Source: an uncultured Pelagibacteraceae bacterium (GTDB lineage Bacteria; Pseudomonadota; Alphaproteobacteria; Pelagibacterales; Pelagibacteraceae). From it: a stretch of 40,957 nt of DNA. Of the stretch, positions 9,606 to 17,315 are shown piece by piece. The position numbers and the translations under genes were made by a program. Numbering within the stretch: the stretch's first letter is position 1; each line of letters starts with the position of its first letter. The notes below the pieces were generated by a model. The model searched no databases. It was not told the DNA's origin and saw only the letters and a list, made by a program, of their open reading frames with translations. The stretch covers positions 1 through 40,957 of the forward strand of contig CABXYE010000006.1 in NCBI GenBank assembly GCA_902516425.1. The letters are read 5' to 3'.

Positions 9606-10319
9606 ATGATATCAGTTTCAATTATTATACCAGTTTACAATGAGGAAAAAACTATAATTAAGCAATTAGGATTAATTAATCAAAAAAAAGTTCAATTAAA
9701 AGATTATGTTTTCGAAGTAATAATTGTTGATGATAACTCCAATGATAGAACCGAAATTTTATTAAAAGAGAATAAAGAACTTTATGATAAATATTATAGA
9801 AATGAAAAAAATTTTGGTAAAGGTTATAGTGTTAATGTTGGCATAAATAATTCAACCAATGATATTATACTTATACAAGACGCGGATTTAGAGTATTTAC
9901 CTGAAAATTATGATAATTTATTAAAACCATTTAAAGATTATGACGCAGACGTTGTATACGGCTCAAGATTTAAAACTACAGAAATAAATAGAGTTTTATT
10001 TTTTTTTCATTCTATTGCAAATAAAATAATTACATTTTCGTCTAATATTTTTTCTGATTTGAATTTAACTGATGTTGAAGTTGGATATAAATTATTTAAA
10101 AGGAAATTATTTGAAAAAATAAATATAAAAGAAAATTCTTTTGGTTTCGAAATTGAGGTAACTCATAAAATTAGTAATTTAAGAAAAGATTTAAAAATTT
10201 TTGAAGTAGGAATTAGTTATTTTGGTAGAAGTTATGCCGAAGGTAAGAAAATTGGAATTAAAGATGCATTTTGGGCGTTTTTCTGCATACTTAAATATGG
10301 TTTATTTAAAATTAAATAA
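9606..10319 (+). CDS. GT2 family glycosyltransferase, DPM1/polyprenyl-phosphate type
   Basis: A GT-A fold family 2 glycosyltransferase of 237 residues. It has VSIIIPVYNEEKTI at the N-terminus, IIVDDNSNDRTE (nucleotide-binding Asp), LIQDADLEYLPENY (the metal-binding DxD) and DVVYGSRF. This order is typical of dolichol/polyprenyl-phosphate mannosyl- or glucosyltransferases, which move a sugar from a nucleotide donor to a lipid phosphate at the cytoplasmic face. No C-terminal membrane helices are present, as in the short DPM1 form. It lies divergently from the small membrane protein and the GT-C-like gene, for which it may make the donor. The acceptor lipid and sugar cannot be told from the sequence. 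Confidence 0.85.
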   Translation: MISVSIIIPVYNEEKTIIKQLGLINQKKVQLKDYVFEVIIVDDNSNDRTEILLKENKELYDKYYRNEKNFGKGYSVNVGINNSTNDIILIQDADLEYLPENYDNLLKPFKDYDADVVYGSRFKTTEINRVLFFFHSIANKIITFSSNIFSDLNLTDVEVGYKLFKRKLFEKINIKENSFGFEIEVTHKISNLRKDLKIFEVGISYFGRSYAEGKKIGIKDAFWAFFCILKYGLFKIK

Positions 10320-10395
10320 CTAATTTTTCATTATAAAAAATTTATTCTTTTTAAAATCTCAAAACACATATTAATATTGACTAAATTATAATTAT

Positions 10396-10481
10396 GCGGT
10401 TGTGCTGAAATTGGTAGACAGGCACGGTTGAGGGCCGTGTGGATTTTTTCCATGAGAGTTCGATTCTCTCCGACCGCACCA
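10396..10481 (+). tRNA. tRNA-Leu (anticodon GAG)
   Basis: A complete class II tRNA. The acceptor GCGGTTG (10396-10402) pairs with CGACCGC (10471-10477), followed by discriminator A and an encoded CCA. The anticodon stem CACGG/CCGTG encloses the loop TTGAGGG, giving anticodon GAG, which reads CUC and CUU. A long variable arm (TGGATTTTTTCCA region) identifies it as a leucine tRNA. The T arm is GAGAG-TTCGATT-CTCTC. It is on the plus strand, between a glycosyltransferase gene and the RNA helicase leader. Confidence 0.96.
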
Positions 10482-10535
10482 TAATTAGTTTTTATATAAG
10501 CTTTTTTTAAAAAGAAGCAAAATTGCATCTAATCT

Positions 10536-10646
10536 ATGTTGAAGTTTTACTCACTAATGTATTTGGACAGTTAATGTCTTGTTAAGACACCATTAAAAGT
10601 ATAGAGCCAATGATGGCTTAACTTAATTAAATAAAATTAACCAACT
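10536..10646 (+). promoter_or_regulatory. Structured 5' leader of the RNA helicase gene (two hairpins and a possible leader peptide)
   Basis: The stretch 10320-10646 is the longest without a protein gene; beyond the tRNA it holds this leader. Hairpin 1 spans 10571-10596: TTAATG pairs with CATTAA and an inner TCTT pairs with AAGA around a GTT loop. Hairpin 2 is AGCCA-ATGA-TGGCT at 10605-10618. A 12-codon ORF (ATG 10536, TAA 10572-10574) ends at the base of hairpin 1. No Shine-Dalgarno-like sequence lies just before the helicase ATG at 10647. Cold- or autoregulated leaders are known for other RNA helicase genes; a similar role here is inference. Confidence 0.4.
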
Positions 10647-11921
10647 ATGAAAAACTTTTTATCTCTAAAATTGCAAGAAACTCTCATTGAGTCTTTAGCA
10701 AAAATTAATTTTAAAACACCCACACCTATTCAGGCCAAGGCTATACCTATTGCTTTGGAAGGCAAGGATATTTTAGGTACCGCACAAACTGGAACAGGAA
10801 AAACAGGAGCTTTTGGTGTTCCTTTAATAAATTTTTTACTGAAAACAAAAAAAGATACTGCGTTAGTAATGACGCCAACTAGAGAACTAGCAACACAAGT
10901 TATGCAAACTATGAATAACTTAATTGGAAGAGGAAACGTCAGAACCGCTTTATTAATTGGAGGTGACTCTATGCAAAAACAACTAAAACAAATGCGAAGA
11001 AATCCTAGATTAATTGTTGGTACACCTGGGAGGATTAATGATCATCTTAAACGCAAAACTTTAAGATTAAACAATACAACTTTTTTAGTTTTGGACGAGT
11101 CTGACAGAATGTTAGATATGGGTTTTACACCTCAAATTAATCAAGTATTAGAAACTGTTCCTAGAAAGCATCAAACATTATTATTTTCAGCTACATTACC
11201 TAATGATATTTTAAAGCTAGCTGAAAAATATTTAAATCAACCTGTTCGAATTTCAGTTGGCTCAACATCAACACCCATCGAAAAAATAAAACAAGAAGCA
11301 TTACGTTTGAATGATGTAGATAAATACAATCAACTAATTAAAGAAATTTATACAAGAAAAGGTTCTATTTTAATATTTGTAAAAACCAGAAGAAGTGCTG
11401 AAAAGATGGTTAAAAGATTAAAACATGATGATCATGATGCTGATGCAATTCATGGAAATTTACGACAAAACAAAAGAGATAGAGTAATAAAAGCATTTAG
11501 AAATAATCATTTTAGAATATTAGTGGGAACAGATGTAGCGAGCCGAGGATTGGATATACCAGCTATTAAACATGTAATTAATTTTGATTTACCTCAAGTG
11601 CCTGAAGATTTTATTCATAGAATTGGAAGAACAGCTAGAGCTGGAGCTGAGGGTTCAGCATTAAGTTTTATTGGAAATGGAGATTGGTTAAAATGGAATG
11701 CCATTCAAAAATTAATTGATCCAAATTTTAAAGCAGAACCGGGGAGTAATTTTAGACGTAAAGGAAAAAAAGACAGACGTTCTTTTGATAAAAAAGGGAG
11801 AAGAGACAAAAGGGGGAAAAAAGGCAGTAGATCTTTTAGTTTGAAAAAAAAGTTTAATGCAAAAAAAAAACGTTTTAAGAAAAAGTTTTTTAATAAAAAA
11901 AAATTTTCAGATAAAAGATAA
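10647..11921 (+). CDS. rhlE: DEAD-box family ATP-dependent RNA helicase, RhlE-like
   Basis: Unwinds RNA duplexes with ATP, probably in ribosome assembly or RNA turnover. All motifs occur in order: Q motif TPTPIQ (about 25-29), motif I AQTGTGKTG (46-54), Ia TPTRELA (77-83), TPGR (126-129), motif II DESD (150-153), SAT in motif III, then RGLDIP and HRIGRTARAG in the second RecA lobe. Motif II reads DESD where most relatives have DEAD; the Asp-Glu that bind Mg-ATP are kept. After about residue 360 comes a tail of some 60 residues made mainly of Lys, Arg, Phe and Ser, probably an RNA-binding extension. Length 424. The symbol is a best fit within the RhlE/DeaD group. Confidence 0.93.
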   Translation: MKNFLSLKLQETLIESLAKINFKTPTPIQAKAIPIALEGKDILGTAQTGTGKTGAFGVPLINFLLKTKKDTALVMTPTRELATQVMQTMNNLIGRGNVRTALLIGGDSMQKQLKQMRRNPRLIVGTPGRINDHLKRKTLRLNNTTFLVLDESDRMLDMGFTPQINQVLETVPRKHQTLLFSATLPNDILKLAEKYLNQPVRISVGSTSTPIEKIKQEALRLNDVDKYNQLIKEIYTRKGSILIFVKTRRSAEKMVKRLKHDDHDADAIHGNLRQNKRDRVIKAFRNNHFRILVGTDVASRGLDIPAIKHVINFDLPQVPEDFIHRIGRTARAGAEGSALSFIGNGDWLKWNAIQKLIDPNFKAEPGSNFRRKGKKDRRSFDKKGRRDKRGKKGSRSFSLKKKFNAKKKRFKKKFFNKKKFSDKR

Positions 11922-11932
11922 AATTTTAAAGA

Positions 11933-12820
11933 CTAAATTTTAAGCCATTCAGGTATAAATATTTTAAATGAACTATTTTTACTTTTATATACATGATTTT
12001 TATCAAAATTTTTATTCGTATATTTAACTAAAGCAAAGGGATATTCTACATTAATCAATACTTTTCCAATTTCAACATCATTAATATTAATTATTTCATC
12101 TTCATATATTTTTCCATCAATAATTTCTATTGGTAATAATCTTTTTGATAGTTTATTTTTTAACTTAATTCTCGCAGTGTTTTCTTGACCAACATAACAG
12201 CCTTTGTTAAAATCAATTCCATTTAGCTCTTCAAAGTTACATTCTATGCCAAACAATTTATTTTTTAATTTATTTGAATTTTTTGGAACGATTCCAAGTT
12301 TATGACTTTGACTATAATAATTTTCGATTTTACTGTCTTTCAAATCAAGTTTTTTAAGAGAAAGATAAAGCTTTTCTAAATTGACAATTAATCTAGCCCC
12401 TAGGTTTTTGTTTCTTGGATCTAAAATTACTGGGTCTTCTCTATATTTAAGAGTAAAGCCCAATATATCTTTTGATCCTTCAATAGATAAATATTTTTCA
12501 TATCCAAAACTTGCAACAACAAATTCATTACTAAGATTTAGAATTTCTAATTTAGATCTTAATTTGTATAGATTAAGTTGTTTAAATATTTCTTCAGATT
12601 GAGATTTTTCACAGTCAAGAAAATACCCTGTCTTATGTTTAACAACTATAAATTCATAGAGAAACTTTCCTTGAGGTGTTAATAAAGAGGCAAAACAACT
12701 TGAATTATTAGTAACTTTATTGATGTCATTACTAATTAAATTTTGTAAAAAATCTCTTGCATCATTACCATTTACATAAAGTATGGCTCTATCTTTTAAT
12801 ATATAAACACTATTATTCAT
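11933..12820 (-). CDS. ygfZ: YgfZ/IBA57-family folate-binding protein
   Basis: A GcvT-like protein of the YgfZ (COG0354) family, linked to tetrahydrofolate-dependent maintenance of certain Fe-S enzymes and to tRNA modification. The family signature K-G-C-Y-x-G-Q-E is complete (KGCYVGQE, residues 206-213, with the conserved Cys208). The N-terminal half has FLQNLISNDINKV and LLTPQGKFLYEF, both typical. At 295 residues it is slightly shorter than E. coli YgfZ. It converges with the helicase gene (11 bases between stops) and diverges from the dihydroorotase gene, with 43 bases between the two starts that must hold both promoters. Confidence 0.92.
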   Translation of the reverse strand: MNNSVYILKDRAILYVNGNDARDFLQNLISNDINKVTNNSSCFASLLTPQGKFLYEFIVVKHKTGYFLDCEKSQSEEIFKQLNLYKLRSKLEILNLSNEFVVASFGYEKYLSIEGSKDILGFTLKYREDPVILDPRNKNLGARLIVNLEKLYLSLKKLDLKDSKIENYYSQSHKLGIVPKNSNKLKNKLFGIECNFEELNGIDFNKGCYVGQENTARIKLKNKLSKRLLPIEIIDGKIYEDEIININDVEIGKVLINVEYPFALVKYTNKNFDKNHVYKSKNSSFKIFIPEWLKI

Positions 12821-12863
12821 ATTTGATTGATTATTAAATTTAATATAATACCTTTTTTCATAA

Positions 12864-14171
12864 ATGTTAGATCTAATAATTAAAAACGGGCAATGTTACG
12901 TAAACGGGAAACTAGAGGATAAAGATATTGCTGTTAAAGATGGCAAAATATTAAAGATCGGTAAAATATCAGAAGAGTCAATAGAAGTTTATGATGCCAA
13001 AAATCAAATTATATTACCTGGCTGTATAGATACCCAGACTCACTTTAGAGAACCAGGCTCTACGGATACAGAGGATCTTAATTCTGGAAGTAAAGCAGCA
13101 GTAGCTGGAGGTATTACAGGAGTATTTGAAATGCCTAACACAAACCCGCCAACCTCAAATTTAAAAGAATTTCAGAGAAAATTAGATCTTGCGAAAAACA
13201 GAATGTACTGCAATTACGCCTTTTATTTTGGTGCAACCGCAGGAAACGTAAGTCAACTTGCGGAATTAAAAAATTTAGAGGGGTGCTGTGGAATTAAATT
13301 ATTTGTAGGGTCTTCAACAGGAAATCTTTTAGTAGCACTAGAAGAAGATATTGATAAAGTTTTTCAAAATAGTTCAAAGGTAGTAGCTGTACACTCAGAG
13401 GACGAGGAAATTTTAAAAAAGAATAAAAAATTAATTAAAAATGGTGATGTTCACTCCCATCCAGTTTGGAGAAGTGAAGAGTGTGCAATTTCATCTACAA
13501 GAAGAATAGTTAGGCTTGCTGAAAAACATGATAAGAAAGCGCATATATTACACATTACTACTAAACAAGAGGTAGATTTCTTATCTCTACATAAAGGTAA
13601 TATTACTTTTGAAATTACACCACAACATTTAACGATCTATGCACCTGATTGTTATAATAAACTTGGAACATATGCTCAAATGAATCCTCCAATAAGAGAC
13701 AAGTCTCATTATGATCGATTGTGGTATGCTGTAAAAAAAAATTTGAATGATACGATTGGGTCAGATCACGCACCACATTTAAAAGAGAATAAAGATAAAG
13801 AGTACCCTAATTCTCCATCAGGTATGCCAGGTGTTCAAACACTCATGCCAGTAATGTTAGATCATGTAAATCATGGAAGGTTATCTCTTACTCAACTAAT
13901 AAATCTAGTATGTGAAAATCCAGTAAAGATTTTTGGAATTCAAAATAAAGGATTTATAAAAGAGGGATATGATGCTGATTTCACAATTATTGATATGGAT
14001 AAAAAAATTATTATCAAAAATGAAAATATAGAAAGCAAGTGTAGCTGGTCGCCTTTTAATGGTTTTGAGTTTAAAGGTACACCAGTAGCAACAATAATTT
14101 CTGGCAGAATAAAAATGAAAAATGGTAAGATTATAGGTGACCCTGAGGGCACTCCTTTAAAATTTATTTGA
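12864..14171 (+). CDS. pyrC: Dihydroorotase-family amidohydrolase
   Basis: An amidohydrolase of the class I dihydroorotase group, predicted to cyclise carbamoyl-aspartate to dihydroorotate in pyrimidine synthesis. It shows ILPGCIDTQTHFREPGST (51-68), EMPNTNPPT, GIKLFVGSSTGN (the Lys position that is carboxylated in many relatives), VAVHSEDEE, HILHITT and IGSDHAPH, giving most metal ligands. In the first metal motif, normally D-x-H-x-H, the first His is replaced by Gln (Gln58), with His60 kept. As I recall, the same change occurs in a branch of alphaproteobacterial proteins annotated as dihydroorotase. Allantoinase or another cyclic amidase is the alternative. Length 435. Confidence 0.85.
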   Translation: MLDLIIKNGQCYVNGKLEDKDIAVKDGKILKIGKISEESIEVYDAKNQIILPGCIDTQTHFREPGSTDTEDLNSGSKAAVAGGITGVFEMPNTNPPTSNLKEFQRKLDLAKNRMYCNYAFYFGATAGNVSQLAELKNLEGCCGIKLFVGSSTGNLLVALEEDIDKVFQNSSKVVAVHSEDEEILKKNKKLIKNGDVHSHPVWRSEECAISSTRRIVRLAEKHDKKAHILHITTKQEVDFLSLHKGNITFEITPQHLTIYAPDCYNKLGTYAQMNPPIRDKSHYDRLWYAVKKNLNDTIGSDHAPHLKENKDKEYPNSPSGMPGVQTLMPVMLDHVNHGRLSLTQLINLVCENPVKIFGIQNKGFIKEGYDADFTIIDMDKKIIIKNENIESKCSWSPFNGFEFKGTPVATIISGRIKMKNGKIIGDPEGTPLKFI

Positions 14172-14193
14172 AAATTTATCAATTTAAATTTAA

Positions 14194-15012
14194 ATGAAAA
14201 AAGCAAATAAAACTCCGTTAGTATCAGTAATTATAACAAATTATAATAAATCAAATTTTATATTGAAATCATTGAGATCTTGTCTTAATCAATCCTACGA
14301 AAAAAAAGAAATTATCTTTATTGACGACAAGTCTAGTGATAACTCATTAATTAAAATAAAAAATTTTAAAAAAAAAAATAAACTAAATTTTAGTGTTTTT
14401 TCAAATTCGAAAAAAAAAGAAAAATATGCAACTTTTAATCATATAGATGCTGTTAAAAAAGGATTATCTAAAGCAAAAGGTAAGTACATTTTTTTATTAG
14501 ACTCTGATGATTATTTTCATGACAATAAAATAACAAGTATAGTAAATATATTTAAAAATAATAAAAATATTAAATTTATTTTGGATTTACCAATTTTAAA
14601 ATTTAAAAATAAAGAAATCAAAAAAAGTTTTCCCTACAAAATCTTTAAGAACAAATGGCCAAAATTCCCACCAACAAGTTGTATGTGTTTTGAAAAAAAA
14701 TATTTAAAAGTAGCAATTAAAAAAATTGGATTTAAAAAATTTCCCAATTTAGCAATTGATTTTCGTTTAGCGGTTTATTATTCATTAATTTTAAAAAAAT
14801 TTTATATCTATAAGTCTCATTTTACTTATTATAGACAGGTTGATCAGAGTATGGATACCAAATATATAAAATATCGATCTAAAGAGTGGTGGGTAAGACG
14901 TAAAGAGGCATTTGACTTTTTAAATTATATTTTGAGAAAAAATAAACTACCTATTAATAAAAGTTTAGACTTTCATGTTACAAATTTTTTTAACAAAATT
15001 TTAAGTTTATGA
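14194..15012 (+). CDS. GT2 family glycosyltransferase
   Basis: A 272-residue family 2 glycosyltransferase with PLVSVIITNYNKSNFILKSL at the N-terminus, the nucleotide-binding IIFIDDKSSDNS and the metal-binding FLLDSDDYFHD. The C-terminal part is Lys- and Phe-rich with no membrane helices, so it is probably a cytoplasmic enzyme that extends a surface glycan. Donor and acceptor cannot be read from the sequence. It starts 22 bases after the dihydroorotase gene and overlaps the next gene by four bases (ATGA at 15009), so the pair is likely cotranslated. Lys/Asn/Ile content is even higher than in the flanking housekeeping genes, as is usual for accessory glycan genes. Confidence 0.85.
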   Translation: MKKANKTPLVSVIITNYNKSNFILKSLRSCLNQSYEKKEIIFIDDKSSDNSLIKIKNFKKKNKLNFSVFSNSKKKEKYATFNHIDAVKKGLSKAKGKYIFLLDSDDYFHDNKITSIVNIFKNNKNIKFILDLPILKFKNKEIKKSFPYKIFKNKWPKFPPTSCMCFEKKYLKVAIKKIGFKKFPNLAIDFRLAVYYSLILKKFYIYKSHFTYYRQVDQSMDTKYIKYRSKEWWVRRKEAFDFLNYILRKNKLPINKSLDFHVTNFFNKILSL

Positions 15013-15914
15013 ACTGTGTCATTATTGGATCAACCAAAATTGCTGAAGTACATGCGGAACAACTAATAAATAATGGAGTTAAAGAGATTACTTTTGTAAG
15101 TAGGTCAATTAAAAAGAGAAAAAAAATTATCTCAAACGTTAAAGGTAAGATTTCTAAAAAAGTTTCATTTTTCCACTCAGATATTAATGTTTTGAAAAAA
15201 AATTTTTTTAATATTATTTGTATTTGTTCTAATACAAAAATTCACGATAAACATCTTAAAATTGCACATAAATTTAAATCAGTAATAATTATTGAAAAGC
15301 CAATAATATCTCTTTTAAAATTTAAAGATAATTACGAGAATATCTTAAAAAATTTTTATAAAAAAAATAAAAAGATTATTGTTTGTTATCCATTTTTATT
15401 TTTAGCGGAAAGTTTTAAAAAATTTTCATCCAATGATAGTAAAATTAAAAAAATTTCTTTTGATTTTCAAACGGGCGGCAAAGAAAATTATAAAAATATA
15501 TGCATTAATTTAATGCCCCATGCTTTGACTTTTTTTCATATTTTTCTGAAAAATAATATTTTTAAAAGAAAAGTTACTTTTAAAGATTTGCTTGTCAAAA
15601 AGAATCAATGGCGGGCAACCCTAAATTTTGATAACTTTGTAATCAAGATAAATTTAAAAGAAAATCTCTTTAAAAAAACTATACTTAAGATTAAATATAA
15701 TAATTTATTATTAGTTAGAAAAACTAAATTACAGAAAAATAATTTTATTAATTATATAGTCAATCAAAAAACAAAGAAGGAGTATATAATTAACAATCCT
15801 ATGGGAACTTTTTACAAAAGATTATTCATGAATATAAATAATAAAAATTTTTATCATAAAAATAAAATTCTTACTTTTAATGTAATGAAAATAAATAATT
15901 TTTTACTTAACTAA
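15009..15914 (+). CDS. Gfo/Idh/MocA-like NAD(P)-dependent oxidoreductase (putative)
   Basis: The N-terminus MNCVIIGSTKIAEVHAEQL has the beta strand and turn of a Rossmann fold, although the glycine-rich loop is a variant (G-S-T-K-I-A). About 60 residues on comes IICICSNTKIHDKHLKIAH, then VIIIEKPI, the 'EKP' motif typical of the Gfo/Idh/MocA family, which oxidises, reduces or epimerises sugars and cyclitols. Total length is 301, slightly short for the family, and the C-terminal domain is diverged and very Lys/Asn-rich. It overlaps the upstream GT2 by four bases and the convergent FAD oxidoreductase by eight. A role in making the sugar used by the neighbouring transferase is inference. Confidence 0.7.
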   Translation: MNCVIIGSTKIAEVHAEQLINNGVKEITFVSRSIKKRKKIISNVKGKISKKVSFFHSDINVLKKNFFNIICICSNTKIHDKHLKIAHKFKSVIIIEKPIISLLKFKDNYENILKNFYKKNKKIIVCYPFLFLAESFKKFSSNDSKIKKISFDFQTGGKENYKNICINLMPHALTFFHIFLKNNIFKRKVTFKDLLVKKNQWRATLNFDNFVIKINLKENLFKKTILKIKYNNLLLVRKTKLQKNNFINYIVNQKTKKEYIINNPMGTFYKRLFMNINNKNFYHKNKILTFNVMKINNFLLN

Positions 15915-16983
15915 ATTTATTCAAGTACTTCTCAATACTTTTATAAGCTAGTGGAGCAGCATCTAATTTTCCACATAAAAGACTCAAGATTTTATTATTT
16001 TGCTTTACTATGGAAAGTCTTTCACTGCGTTTATCGTTAAGAATTTTTACCTTTGGAGAAATGATAAGACCATAATTGATTATCTTAATATTATCATTAA
16101 AGAATTCCCTTGAATGATTAATTATTTTTTCCTCAATAATTTTTTTATTCTTAACTGCTAAACTTGTATATTTTTTTAAGTCTGATAATTTTCGAAATTT
16201 TTTTATAGGTGTGAATTTGACACTTGAGATCGATGCTTCAGTGTTATTTCTTGGATATAATGAAACAAATGGTCCATCCATAATTGTAATTGCACTGTCT
16301 TTTAATGTATTTTTGATTTTAACCATTCCAGCAATTTCGTATTTAATTTTATATTTTTTTTTGAGACCTAGGTTAGGATTAGTATAAGAAGTGTTAATTA
16401 TACAATCAAATTTTTTGACTTTATTATTTTTGTCAAAAATTTCTCCCTTAACAGAATTTACCTTTCTAATTTCGTTTTTGAAATTTACTTTACAATTTTT
16501 TTTCACAAATTGAGTAAGACTTGGAATAAGTTTATCAATTAAAATTACTTGTTCATTAGTATTTATTACTCCCTGATACATCTCTTTATTTTTTAAAAAA
16601 TTTATATCTTTTAAATTCATTTCTTTAAATTTTATATTTAAACTTTTAAATATTTTTTTATATTTAGCATAAGTTATCAGACTTTTTTTATGGATTAGAT
16701 AGAGATTTTTTTTTGGTTTTGAGATAAATCTTTTAAATTCATTTATAAATATTTTTGAGCCCTTTTGAGTTTGTCTTATTGTTTCTAATGATCTTGGATA
16801 GTGAAATCCTAGATGAAGCCTATATTGATTATTTTTTCCAGCCTCAGTTATAAGGCTCATATTTTTTTCAAAGATTTCAATATCTATATTTGCATAATTC
16901 TCTTTGATTTTTTTTGCAATATAACAACCATAAAAACCACCACCGATTATACAAATTTTTTTCCTGTTATTAAATTTACTCAT
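15907..16983 (-). CDS. FAD-dependent oxidoreductase (DAO-like)
   Basis: A 358-residue flavoprotein. The N-terminus KKICIIGGGFYGCYIAKKI is a dinucleotide-binding GxGxxG motif, followed about 20 residues later by IEIFEKN, the acidic strand end that binds the FAD ribose. A block with RLHLGFHYPRSLETIRQTQKG follows, a pattern I associate with DAO-superfamily enzymes in polysaccharide loci, but the substrate is unknown. The C-terminus has LSLLCGKLDAAPLAY, consistent with the FAD-binding end. It is the last gene of a minus-strand run after the acyl-CoA synthetase and SMR transporter (two bases from the latter) and converges with the Gfo/Idh gene, overlapping it by eight bases. Confidence 0.75.
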   Translation of the reverse strand: MSKFNNRKKICIIGGGFYGCYIAKKIKENYANIDIEIFEKNMSLITEAGKNNQYRLHLGFHYPRSLETIRQTQKGSKIFINEFKRFISKPKKNLYLIHKKSLITYAKYKKIFKSLNIKFKEMNLKDINFLKNKEMYQGVINTNEQVILIDKLIPSLTQFVKKNCKVNFKNEIRKVNSVKGEIFDKNNKVKKFDCIINTSYTNPNLGLKKKYKIKYEIAGMVKIKNTLKDSAITIMDGPFVSLYPRNNTEASISSVKFTPIKKFRKLSDLKKYTSLAVKNKKIIEEKIINHSREFFNDNIKIINYGLIISPKVKILNDKRSERLSIVKQNNKILSLLCGKLDAAPLAYKSIEKYLNKFS

Positions 16984-16985
16984 AG

Positions 16986-17315
16986 TTAGATTGTTTCACT
17001 GAAAGAATTTACCAAAATAACACCAACAATAATTAAGAATAAGCCCAACACAGCTTGCCAACTTAGATTTTGTTTAAAAAAAATATAGCCTAAAATTGAT
17101 ATTGTAAAAATACCAAGGCCGCTCCAAGTTGCATAAACAATTGCAATTGGTAATTTATTGACTACAAAAGTCAAAAGGTAGAGCGCAGAAATGTAAGATA
17201 TTCCAAGCGCTACAGTTGGAAGAATTTTTGTAAAATTTTGAGAAATAGGTAATAACATTGTTCCTGCTACTTCACAAAAGATCGCTCCACCAAGAAAAAA
17301 ATAAGTTTTAAGCAC
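16986..17315 (-). CDS. Small multidrug resistance (SMR/EmrE family) transporter
   Basis: A 109-residue protein of four membrane spans, the standard SMR size. The essential membrane-embedded glutamate of helix 1 is present (Glu15 in FCEVAGTMLL), and helix 3 carries AIVYATWSGLGIF, close to the family's 'AYAvWsGlG' motif. SMR proteins swap protons for cations such as quaternary amines, guanidinium or, in some, osmolytes. In an organism of this type a compatible-solute or polyamine substrate is as likely as a drug. Its start overlaps the end of the acyl-CoA synthetase gene by eight bases, so they are probably translationally coupled. Confidence 0.93.
   Translation of the reverse strand: MLKTYFFLGGAIFCEVAGTMLLPISQNFTKILPTVALGISYISALYLLTFVVNKLPIAIVYATWSGLGIFTISILGYIFFKQNLSWQAVLGLFLIIVGVILVNSFSETI

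Noticed and set aside
10377-10392. TTGACT and TATAAT just before tRNA-Leu as its promoter
   Set aside because: Only four bases separate them, and the TATAAT would start transcription inside the mature tRNA. They are probably chance in AT-rich DNA.
10331-10528. 65-codon minus-strand ORF over the tRNA-Leu
   Set aside because: It is the antisense of the tRNA and its flanks; the GAVGENRT-like peptide is a known artefact of translated Leu/Ser tRNA genes.
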